Part shown: piece by piece, positions 1-10,300 of the stretch
How positions within the stretch are numbered: the first letter of the stretch is position 1
How the letters are laid out: every line of letters begins with the position of its first letter
NCBI GenBank assembly: GCA_022539475.1
Contig: VCMS01000476.1
Span: 1 to 23,987, forward strand
Source of the DNA: Gracilaria domingensis
Lineage: Eukaryota > Rhodophyta > Florideophyceae > Gracilariales > Gracilariaceae
Direction of reading: 5' to 3'
Length of the DNA stretch: 23,987 nt
Translations under genes and position numbers: made by a program
Notes under the pieces: generated by a model
Told to the model about the DNA's origin: nothing
The model's database searches: none
Seen by the model: the letters and a program-made list of their open reading frames with translations, nothing else

Positions 1-1638
1 AAGAATACGACTCTTGCCCCTCACTTTTTATACTTCCAAAGAATCGGGAGGACACCAGATGCAGATCCCATGAATCAAACGGATGTCATCTCCGGTAAGC
101 TTTTTCAGAAGATACATTACCTCCACCTAGAGTTAATCCTTGCGAACGGCAGGTTGAGCTCATGACATGGAACATTGTTCCATCTCCGACACCTCACAAT
201 TTCGTGCTCCCGTTGCCTAGCCGCCAGCAGGCAAAATTATGCTGAGTACTGTTGGCAGTCATGAAAGGAAGCGAGAGCGTCATTTTGGACGTCAATTCCC
301 AACTCATTTCCATTGGTTCCAAGTTTTCGGAAGTCCGGAAACAAAGCGATTGAGTCGCTCTCCACTTGGGGACTACCCCCATTGCTGCTCGACTGTCGAT
401 TCGACCAGCAGCCAAAGACTTCCACACCAATAGTGCTTCAAGCGAAGAGTCCTCCTCCTCAGCGTTCGGGGCGGTCTTGTTTGCCAGCCATCTTGAGAGT
501 TCGCGCTCACCGAAAGGTGCTTCAAATTCTTTCATGTCGTGTGTTTGGATGGACTATATTTCCCTTTGCGTGGTCAGCGAGCTTCTGGCCGTGGGCAGGT
601 TTTCTCAACTTAAGAAAGACAAGCAGCTGGCTTTTCACCGACTTCATGGCAATTAATATTGTCGGTTTTCGTATCGTTGCTATCTACACTTTTGCTTCAT
701 TCTTCGATCATTCCGTCGGTGAAATCATATAGCGTGCAACGGCTACCCGCCACAAGTAGAGGTGAACGATGTTTTGTTCGCGCTTCATGGGGCTATCATG
801 TGTTGCGCTCTGGTTTCGCAGCTGTTCATATATCCACCACCGTACGCCACCGAAGCGATATACTACGATTCCGGCGGCTATAGCACAAATAGCAGTTTTC
901 GTGGGGTTGTTGGGCTGCGTACTTCGAAAACTAGACTGGGTACAGTTACCTTCGAGTTGCTGGTGGAGTAAAAGTTGTGTCAAGCATTGTTAAGCATTTC
1001 CCCCAGGTTTATCTCAACTACAGTCGAACCAGCACTGTGGGCTGGAGTTTTTCAATGATTCTGTGTGACGTTGTCGGGGGTGTGTTCAGTATGGCGCAGC
1101 AGGTTGTTCGTTGCGTAATGATGGGTAACTTGGCGCCGTTCACAAGCAACATGGCTAAGACTGCACTTGCCGTCGAGTCGCTCATGTTTGACTTTTACTT
1201 CATCGCGCAACATTTGTGTTTCTACCCCGACCATACAGATATGGGATGTGGTTAAACTGAAGACAGCACATGAAGATTTGGAAAGCGGTCCAAAGTCTGG
1301 TAAGGTCGAGAACGTGGTTCACAAAGTTAACGGTAATGTTTCGCATGATGAGCCTACAGATCGGGTACCCTTGATGGTCGAATCAGAGCCCTAGTTGTTA
1401 TGCATTCTAACTTTCGATATATCCGCGATCCACTATACACGCGTATGCTATCTCTGTTGGTCCGTAGCCAGTTTCCTTCGTTCAAGTGGTTCTGGAACTC
1501 CCATCGCACGGACTGATACGCTAACATATGGGTTCAGCGGAAGCTCATGATCAAAAGCAGGCGTAAGTTACGGCTTTGGAAACGCAGTATTTTTGCGGGG
1601 CCCGCACCACTGTGCCCCGTTTGTATATTCTTGCAAGA

Positions 1639-1681
1639 GTTTACCCTTTCGCAGACTCTTTGAGCTACGAAAGGGGTAAAC
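1639..1681. repeat. Imperfect inverted repeat (hairpin)
   Basis: The left arm GTTTACCCTTTCG (1639-1651) is complementary to 1668-1681 except for one extra base, leaving a 16-base loop. A second small hairpin follows at once: CTCTCT, loop GTT, AGAGAG (1691-1705). No transposon end or RNA family is recognised. It may be a transcript hairpin or a remnant of a foldback element. Confidence 0.55.
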
Positions 1682-2449
1682 TGGCGTAGACTCTCTGTTA
1701 GAGAGAGGAGTTTGTCCATTTGTGTTTGAGTCGTTCCTATCACTGGCCAAAACGGCGTGTGTTTCAACTTCGCACCACTGTCCGTGGAGTGAACATACAC
1801 CGCCCGCCCCACCCCCCCCTGAAGTTTGATCCCCGCATGATGAGCATATTCAGTCTTTGTTGTAATCAAAAGAACCACAGTCCGAGGATCGCTGCCTGTG
1901 TTATATTGTTATGGTATATTATGCCCCGTTGCACGCTCGAGAGAAGGCAAGCAATTTGGTAGAGTTTATGGATTTGAGAAATACCAAGGTTAGTTGTAAT
2001 CAAAAAACACATTAACTTTCACTCAGCATTGTGGCAATGAAGAATGCGTTCCAAGACATCTGCCAGTATCTCCAGACGTGAGTGGTCAAACCAGAGAGGT
2101 TGACCATTGTTCGCAAATTTAGTCGGCCATGACAGAAGTGGCAACACGGTGGAAGTGGTTACCACTGGTAATTTACCCCCGTATGTCAATTTTGTATCAT
2201 TCTGCATCTTTGTTCGTGAACACGTCTTGGGCGCCATGCGTGTCACGCGGACAAAGAGATGGCGTTCGATGGAGAAGCAGGCAATGTGGTTTTTTGCAGA
2301 TCTAAGCATTTAGGATGCTTCGGGTTGAAATCAGAAGTAGTTTACAGTACTTGGTACACGTAAAGTTGTTGCTATCGCAGTTTGCATGAAATTCGTTCAG
2401 AAGTTTTTGAAGCAGAAGCGAAGTTTGATAATCCTGACAGTGACATAGA

Positions 2450-2480
2450 GGGAGACTCCCTCTCTCTTTCTCTCTCGCTG
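2450..2480. repeat. CT-rich simple repeat with palindrome
   Basis: GAGGGAG and CTCCCTC face each other around one base, then run into a CTCTCTTTCTCTCTC tract. It lies about 80 bp outside the left end of the DNA transposon and looks like ordinary low-complexity DNA. Confidence 0.6.
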
Positions 2481-2560
2481 TCCATCGCAGGCATGGGTCT
2501 GGGCCTCCCAATGGAGCCCCTCCAAGAGACAAGCAGATAAGGCAAACCCCGGGAGGCGAC

Positions 2561-2602
2561 CACATGTGTGAGGACATCCACTTTAATTACTCGCTATGGA
2601 AC
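2561..2602 (+). repeat. Left terminal inverted repeat of DNA transposon
   Basis: It begins CACATGTGTGAGGACATCCA and continues through TTTAATTACTCGCTATGG. It aligns with the reverse complement of 16870-16909 with a few mismatches and a two-base gap. It lies 150 bp beyond the transposase stop codon. Confidence 0.75.
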
Positions 2603-3138
2603 AATGACTGAAACGGAGAAAACGCATGAAACTTTCTTTCTGGCCCATTTGGCCTCACGACCAAAGTTACAGAGCTCTGAAAACGCTTTCGTCGGCACTT
2701 TACGGTGTCAGAAAACGGAGCTCCAGGTTTCAAGATATGAACCGAACACTATCAATATCTCCGGACCCAATTACTGCCGCAGTTGAAGTAGGCCTGCGCA
2801 AGTTCGGTATCGTTTGAGTAGAAACGCTGCAGCACGCTCTTAACGAGATAGTTCTTCCTGTTTCCTTCTTGCGCAGAGGGAACCAGTCCCAATTCTTTCC
2901 AAACTGCTGTTGACTGATGCAAATTGGCGTCAGAAGTCGCGGTCAGCAGTGTAGCAATGTTTACGTCTTTCTTCAATAAAGTGAACGACTCGCGCTCTGT
3001 GTCGGACGAAAACGCCTTTGCCTTCATGATACCCGGGTGCGACGCGTCAAATGTAAAGACATGATACTTAGTTATACGAAACGAGCTCGGTACCGAGAAA
3101 AATGCAGTTAAAACCTTCTTCCACTCTGTCCACATTAC

Positions 3139-3141
3139 TCA
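3139..3141 (-). other. In-frame TGA in transposase
   Basis: The TGA follows an Asn/Ser-rich stretch. The very same frame then reads on for 128 codons with family-like content (VMWTEWKKVL). It is most simply a nonsense mutation. TGA also ends gag and the haloperoxidase gene in this window, so a reassigned TGA is unlikely. Confidence 0.8.
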
Positions 3142-4292
3142 AGAAGACGGTATCACATTGTTACTGTTCGAACTATCATGTATGACAGTCATCATTTCCG
3201 CAGGGGTTTTAGCATCTCTCTCCTTCAATCTTCTCTTTACAAGACCAAATACGCCATCACAGACGTTCTTCGTATGTCCCGCCACCAAGAAATGAAGCGT
3301 TACTCGAGATTCTCTTCCAGATATCACCCTCCAGGCCAGGTAGAAAAGCATGTATTTGTTTTTGTTCTGTCCTGAACAATTATCAGCGTGAAAGGAGAGC
3401 TCTTTGACATTTGTACGATCCTGTTTAAAGCTTTCAATTGTGTGATGTAGCATCGATCCCACCTCATCTGTTGTCTTGTTGCCCGGCCAGTGGCTTTCAG
3501 GAAGCCCATACACGTTTGTATGTCCCACATTACTAACATGTACACCGAAGAAATCAAACTTGAGACCGGTAACGAAATGTAACTGCCCTGGCTGCCGCAA
3601 AAGATGCGGCAGTAAGACTTTTTCCCCAAAATCAAACACGAAATGCAATGATGTTGGCATAGTTCTTGCTCGCCCGTAAACTTCCTTGTAGTACTTAAAT
3701 TCGACTAGAGCCTCTCTACAGTGCTTTCCGAGGGCTTGACGAAGTGCGTCTTGAGTCGATGCGTCCGCGTTATTCTGCAGAGTGTTTTGAAGTTTCGTGC
3801 AAGTGTCACAAAAATCGCTACCCTTCTTCATGATCCGAAGTGTAGGATAGTTCAGTTTCCAAACCTTGCAAAACGAATTCTTAACTAATGGCATTTCCGG
3901 CCGTTTCATCGTCACTGGTTTCTCGTCGAAGTACGCATCCATGACTGCTCTCCATTCGGAGGTATATTTGTCAAACACAGAGGCTGTTGTGGTAGCAATC
4001 GGCAAGAACAAAAGTGGTCGCTCTTCGGACGACCCTCGCCCTGTCGGACATGCCATTGCATGGAGCTCAGCGTATCTGCGTAGAAAGGACAACGCTATGA
4101 TAGATTGGCGAGACAAGAAACCCTTTCTCCTGCTGCTTTCTTTTGCAGAAGGCAACGTGAATGATTCCTTTGAAACCACTTCTGTTGCAAATGATGTTAC
4201 TGTGCGTGGGTAGAGCTGTGTAATCGCGGAGAAAGCGTTGAGGCACAAACCAATTCCCCTCAACGCAAACTTTGTAGTAACTCTTGGCTTCT

Positions 4293-4297
4293 CAGCC
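4293..4297. repeat. Target-site duplication, left copy (CAGCC)
   Basis: CAGCC directly abuts the left LTR and is repeated exactly at 16208-16212 after the right LTR. A 5 bp duplication is usual for Ty3/gypsy integrases. Confidence 0.92.
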
Positions 4298-5059
4298 TGT
4301 TGTGCAAAACCCAGCGATGGGGAAAGACACGCAAAGGCGGTTCAGACCCTCTCTCAAGAGGCGAGCACAGCAGTAGAGCGCTCCCACAGGTACGACACGG
4401 CAATGCCGGGTGTAAGACCGGGGTCGACCCTTCCCAAGTAATGGAGGGAGCGAAGCGGCGAAGAAGAAGCGTCCAGCGGTAGAGAACACACGACACAAGT
4501 CGGCAGTAGCGTCACGTGCGTAGCACGCGGTACCCACGAGTGTGGCGATGACACGCGAGAGCGGTAATAGCCACGCGAGTGTGTCGAGCCACGAACGGTA
4601 TGCACCGGTACACCAAGTAGTGCTACCTGTATAACAGGGACAGAAATAAAGAAAACACACACAAAGTAAACACGCGAAAGCGGTAGTGGTGTTAATGATG
4701 CCGCGAGGCGGATGATGAACCCTGCACAAGGTGTCGACTCTCCGGGAGGAGGATATCGGTCACCAAGGGTGAAACATCAGAGCCGAACACTCGGTTGTTC
4801 CGTTTACTTCCCCGACAATGGGTGCAGCTCAACCTACTAAGTAGTGTAGAGTGCCACTGTCAAGTGTGCAACCGGGCTAACTAAAATAAATAATAAATAT
4901 CTAGAATATCCCAAAGTTGGCTGCCAACCGTCCATACACGTGTGTAGCCATCCAGCAATGATGTGCCAACCTCACCAGAGTCCTTGACCTCCACTGCACT
5001 GCAGGGGCAGTGATTTCACACCAAAAGCGAGCAAATACCGCATAAAGCGTGGCTCTACA
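4298..5059 (-). repeat. 3' LTR (left copy)
   Basis: This 762 bp copy starts TGTTGTGC and ends GCTCTACA on the plus strand, so it has TG...CA ends in either direction. Compared with the right LTR it has G for T near 4365, lacks one C of a CCC run near 4569, and has G for A near 4792. It is the downstream LTR because the polypurine tract adjoins it. Confidence 0.95.
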
Positions 5060-5071
5060 TATCCCCCTTCT
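5060..5071 (-). promoter_or_regulatory. Polypurine tract
   Basis: On the minus strand AGAAGGGGGATA sits immediately before the 3' LTR. A purine run at this spot is the plus-strand DNA primer left by RNase H in LTR retroelements. Its position fixes the element's orientation independently of the ORFs. Confidence 0.85.
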
Positions 5072-7390
5072 GAGGTGCGAACACTACGTCTTCATGACGG
5101 TTGAAGCACCGGACAAACCAACAACGTTGTGCATCCAACCGCAAGAGCGGTATCTGCGAGCGATCGTGATGAATTTGCGCCATCTTACCCGTTTCTGGGT
5201 CTATATGCGTCGTCCTGTACCTCCTATGAAGTTGCGATCACCGTCTATCGACGTGCCATAACGTTCCCGACATCGTCGTGAAAATGGTTGCAGCACGCCC
5301 AGATTGGGGTTCACTGCGTTTCATTCACGCCCAATAACGGTCCTGGAGCCCGCGCAATATGCGTTTGGGCTTCTCTAGTGGGTGCGCAACCAACGTCCTT
5401 GACGGTGCCCTTGCCCGCAGTACGGCGAGCCGACTTCCTGCCAAGCAGTGCTGCAGCAACGCTCGACACACCCGACCGGGAGCGGTCCTCCTGAACTTCG
5501 TTCACTGTCCCGGGGTTCCGGTGCTATACCTCTCTGAGGCGCCTATTTTCCCTTTCAGGGGCGGTTGCCACACTGTGGAATCGACAAGCGCGATCCAAGG
5601 TCACCCAGTACAGTAGCGACCCTTTCCTGCCCAATTCCTTCCTCTCCGAGGTCCACCGTCCCGTTATACGGTCGCTCACATCACGCAATCAAGCGGCACG
5701 TAGTCTCTAGATGGGTTCAGAAGTTACGACATTGTCGAATCAACGCTGCCGACGACGTTTCGGAAACTTCACACAAAGAAATTGGGAATTTGACATACCC
5801 GAAAAATTGTAGTCGCCATAACTTTTGAACCAGCTACGCTCTGAACAAACCCGATACATCGGAGAACTCCTGAGAATCAGAGCTTTCATTTGACAACAAA
5901 ACTGTTGGGATTGAACACCACTAAGTGGGAAAGCCCGACCCATTTCAGTTGACAAAAATGCGGTCTAAAAATAGATTGTTGAACCGAAACGGTGCCGTAG
6001 CTCCAAAGTTCTTCAAGACAATTGCGTTCGGTTTCCGCCAAAGTGTTTGTATACATCCAGTGACTACTGGTACAAAACCGTTGAAGAAACGAGCCAGTAT
6101 TCACCGAGTTACGGGTCTTTTGCAGATGACCCTCGCAAGGTACTGTAGAGGTGATACACCCGACATCGGAGAACCGCGAAAAAGACCAGAAACGACTGGT
6201 AATCGATACCAACGCCTTGTGCGGCTGTACCAGAGACCGCAGAAGCGTAAAAGACGGCCTCCACAACGGAGTGAACAGTAGTAGACGTGGTCGAAAGTCG
6301 TTGACAGCAGCAATTAAACCGGTAATCCGTGAAAACTTTCAACCGGATGACGGCGTACTAGACCTTAATCAAGGTTCAACCTCTACCGAGGGCAGTCACT
6401 AGACCTCACAGAGGGTTCGTGAAACCCAAAATCAAACACACCAGCAAGGCTGAGACAACAAATGACACCATAAAAATGGGTCGCAAAACAACAATGATCC
6501 TTCAACAAGATGTGTATCTTCCGGTCCCGTACCGTGCAGAACTCACGAGAACGTCTCGGTAAGCTTTCGAAAACCCGTGCAAACGGTGAGATGGAATGAT
6601 AGGCCGCAGTGCGGGCGCAAACGAAGCTCCAGAGATATCGGTTAACCAGAAACTATCCTCGACCACGAGAGTGACGAACCCTTACAAAGGTGATGATAAC
6701 CGATGAAGATCGGGGTTCTTCCGCAATATGCGTGACGGTTTCGAACCTCGGCCGCATGTGGCGTGCAGTGAGAACCGTGAAACGTGCAAAGACCGTCACT
6801 GACGAGAACGAACCCTGTTCAACGTGAAAGCCAAACGAACGAGCGGTGCTCCTCGAAAATGGCAAAAGGTGATCAAACCGGTAGATACACATGATGTACA
6901 CGGAAATTGTACACCCTTCTGCTAGGGAAAAACCGTGATTGCGGTCCACTATGGTAGTAGCGAACCCGCAAGCTGGACAAAAAACCTAACAGGTAAACAA
7001 CATCGAAAACGATTGAATAGCGATTAGACACGACATGAGTCGGATTCCAACCGCAAAATGCGAGCAACCAAGTGACCCCACATGGGTGAGAGTCACATGT
7101 GAAACTCCTTCTTCATAACTTCGCATCTGAATGACAATTCCTCTCCATAGAGTCTTCATTCTTCTTCCGAGTGTACTTCATCCTCTTCAGAGTGCAACTA
7201 AACTTCTCCTCACCTGAGGGCATAACTGATCTTGAACTCAACTCTCTTCTTCCTAGAGTGTCTCCTCACCACGCGAGTAGCGGTACAGTACTCCTCTGGA
7301 GGTTGTCGCAGTGTTCCTCGATTGAGTGTTGTCGTTCGTAGAACCGTTCGTGCGCGGTACGCGATACGCCTCCGTCTCCAACGACGTGTG
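5072..7390 (-). other. Retrotransposon 3' internal region without a recognisable gene
   Basis: About 2.3 kb separates the pol stop codon from the polypurine tract. No frame shows an envelope-like signal peptide plus membrane anchor or any other motif; the longest frames are near 120 codons and begin at non-ATG codons. Composition is strongly asymmetric: roughly 6400-7080 is A-rich and T-poor on the plus strand, then the skew flips near 7085, and 7085-7330 is purine-rich on the sense strand with recurring CTCTTC-type motifs (plus strand). It may be a long 3' UTR, a decayed accessory gene, or a region used in packaging or RNA export. Confidence 0.6.
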
Positions 7391-10300
7391 TTATCCGACC
7401 ATCGCTTGATGTAGGTTAGCCGGCAACGCCGTGTTAGTTCGACGATGGTACTGCACGATCTTCGATCGGGGTAAGTGCTCCACGGGTTCGTCCGAATCCC
7501 GCGACGGCGGATAGCCATACCAGCGTACCTGGTACTGAACATACCCCTTCGGATTCCAACTGTGTCCCACGATGTGGTCTACGACGAACTCTTTCGAGTA
7601 TACGCCCCGCTCGAGCTCTTCCTGCGAAGGGTCGTCAGCGCGCTGCGGAGGTGCCGTAACTTCGTGACCAGCGGTGCTGTGAGTTTCTCCTGACGCCTTC
7701 GGCGGTGGATTTGCCCTCTGCTGAGTGTTCGTTTCCCGTTTCCGGGCTTCTTTAAGCAGCTTCGCCGCTTCGGCGGGTCCGCGAACGGCTAGTTCACGCG
7801 GTAGTTCCCGTCTTGACGGTGAAGGCAGACGCGGAGGCGGGTTGTTCACCACGGCACGTGCCGGTTCACGTGACGACACGCGACGTTTCGCGGTGGTGGC
7901 ACTGCCACGAGCTGTGATTGGCCCATTGTGTGGCGCGCGCAGCGCGCCCCAAGATTTGTGGTGCGCAAGCGCTCCTGCAGCTGCAGTGTGCGTTTTCCCT
8001 AAATCAGGGCTGTAATCCGTATCTCCAAAGAGCGGTGCGCCGTCATGACTTAGCGAAACGTCATGACGTGCGACTTGCGACTTCCCCAAAGCTGGGTGCA
8101 ACGGTACACTACCATTACCCGAACCGGGGTGCTTGATCTTCGCTTCAGCGAGCGTCTTCTCTTCTTCCTGCTCTGCAGTGTCAACGATACCGGGATCTGC
8201 CGTGACTACCCTACAGCGCGCCTGCGAAGGCGGTTTGCGGCGGTCGTCAGCGGCGGAGTGCGGCGACTGCGCGTCCGGAATACTCCGTGATACAGTATCC
8301 AGCTTCGCTGTAGCCTTGCTCTGCCGAGAAGTCGGGTGTTCTTGATCAACTTCCGGCCTTGCCGTGGAAACTTCGCGAACGAGAGCATGCTCCGCGTCCT
8401 GCGTCCGTGCGACGATGGGCGCGTGTTCCTGTGACAATTCCCCAGATGGGTGAGCAATACCAGTATCCTGGGACAACCTTGAGTCCGTTCGTTGCGTGCG
8501 GTGTCCTTCCTGAAGGTCGCGATCCTTCGTGGAAGGTTGTGTATCCTCCGCAGAGTTCTGCGCGACAGCGGCCGACTGGAGCGCGTCCTTCGCGGCCTCA
8601 ACACGCGACAGCGGGTGATCCTTCCCACTGACAGTGGTGTCCGTAGCAACTACGTCTTCGACGGTGTCCTGAGGCGACCCCGCCTCCTCTTCATTATCTT
8701 CCCGTGAATCACGGTGCTGCGACGGTAGCGACACCGGTGACTCACTCTCCGCGACGACGCGTGAATCCTCCTCCCCCTCCTTAGGTGGAGCGTTACGGGG
8801 AGCAGTCATCACGTCTGTTGACGGTGTAATAGACGCCGTGAAACGCGATTTCACCAGCGGTGTATGTTCCGATATCTCGGCTTGGGACGATATAATCGGT
8901 ACCTCTGCGAGACCCCTTGCAGGGTTGCGAAGCCCCACAGTAGGTGTAGTGTTCTGCGACGAGAATTCTCGGTTCTGTGTCTGTCCAGCTTCCTGCTGTG
9001 AATCTGAAACTATTTCCGTGTGCACGGTTGGGCCCTGCACAACGCGATCGCGGGAGAAACGCTCATGAGCGTCGCCAACTTCCAGTACGACTGTGTCCGT
9101 ATTCACGCTAATAACGCGGTATGGACCATCAGCGATGGGTGAAAGCTTGTGGCGCCGCTCCTTTTCAGGGTTGTAGTACTCCTTCCTGACAAAGGCGAGG
9201 TTTCCCACTTTCAGTGGCGGTAGTGGTCTCCGTACCCGGGCATCAAAGTTCCGCTTGTAAGCGTGTTGTGCTTTCGCCATTGACGACCTGGCGACAGGTA
9301 CCATTGCGGATAACCACTGCTTCCATTGCAAGTAGTGATCCCGTATTGACGGTGACGTATCCAGCTTTGCTGATGGTTCAACCGCAACTGGCGGTGGTGT
9401 CCGTGAGAGCACGAGCTCAAAGGGCGATAAACCAGTTACTCTGTGAACTTGCGTATTATACGCATACGTCACGGTATCCGTGTAGAGATCCCAAGTTTTC
9501 GGGTGTTCAACAGTATAAGCCCGCAACGCGGAGAGCATCGTCCGGTTAAACCGTTCGACTTGCCCATTGCATTGGGGATGATACGTCGTCGTGAAGAGAT
9601 TCTTCACGTCGAGTATCCGACAGACATCCTGGAAGAAACGTGCAGTAAACTGCGGACCATTATCTGAGAGGAGATTGACCGGGGGACCGTAGACCATAAC
9701 CCAATGGCGAACGAATGCCTCTGCAACACTGCGTGCTGTAATCGACTTCAACGGAACTGTCCGGACTAGCTTACTGAATCTATCCGTAATAACGAGTAAG
9801 AACCGATTTCCTCGGGAAGTACGCAAGAACTCACCGAGTATATCGATGGCAATAAACTCCAACGGCGCCCTTGCGGGGAAAAGTGTTAGTTTCTTCGCAT
9901 GGCGACGCTGTTTAACTCGCTCGCGAGCACAATGTGTACACGCCTTCACGGTGGTGTAGCAGTCCAACGCTAACGCGGGCCAGTAGAAATCCCGACGCAG
10001 TGTCGTGTATAACCGCTTAGCACCCGGATGGGAAGCCATCCGCGAGTGATGCGAGAGATGCAATACCCTTGTTTGTAAGGAGTGAGGAACCACAATCTGT
10101 GGGGTAGAACGAACCACTCTGACGAGGTAACCTTGTGTGTTGACCCCGAACGGGATGTTAGCACCACCATTAATTTGGGAGCGTATCCTCGTACAGAACG
10201 GGTCAGATTGCTGTTCCCGCACCAGCTCTTCTGGAGTAATGGGGACGAATGTACCGGATTCCGGGTCTTCACCGTCTGCGACGAGCAAATCATCACAGAT

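Larger units (their letters stand above)
1..2560. other. Left flank, no gene recognised
   Basis: I find no reading frame here with a recognisable motif. The longest ATG-started frame is 113 codons on the minus strand (194-535). It has a charged N-terminal stretch but nothing I can place. Visible structure is limited to short inverted repeats at 1639-1681 and 1691-1705, a C-rich run near 1801-1820 and a CT-rich simple repeat around 2450-2480. If this is a contig end, small indels could be hiding a real gene, as they do in the AIF gene at the other edge. Confidence 0.6.
2752..4297 (-). pseudogene. Transposase, C-terminal part (DDE/RNase H-like, DUF7869-like)
   Basis: This is the downstream part of a transposase whose N-terminus lies at 16208-16640, across the retrotransposon. 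Counting from the TTG at 4263, the frame holds a W-x4-YP segment followed by a CDTC zinc-type motif (about residues 135-157). A presumed catalytic core follows: FDFGEK with D211, HADNCSGQNKNK with D294, and GHTKNVCDGVFG with D336. This pattern is typical of a large eukaryotic transposase-like family often annotated as DUF7869 or 'integrase catalytic domain'. An in-frame TGA at 3139-3141 stops translation about 127 codons before the natural end at 2752; the same frame continues on the other side, so this is a nonsense change, not a frameshift. The true start is not at 4263: the frame is open through the insertion site. Assigning the three aspartates to catalysis is inference by family pattern. 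Confidence 0.75.

Noticed and set aside
194..535. 113-codon ATG frame on the minus strand
   Set aside because: No recognisable motif and competing frames of similar size overlap it; could be a fragment of a gene but cannot be supported.
313..732. 139-codon frame on the plus strand
   Set aside because: No motif; overlaps other open frames in both directions.
1534..1878. 114-codon minus-strand frame
   Set aside because: No family resemblance and it runs through the hairpin at 1639-1681; left as unassigned.
5886..6281. Open frames on both strands in the retrotransposon 3' region, considered as an envelope or accessory gene
   Set aside because: Both begin at non-ATG codons; no signal peptide, membrane anchor or known domain.
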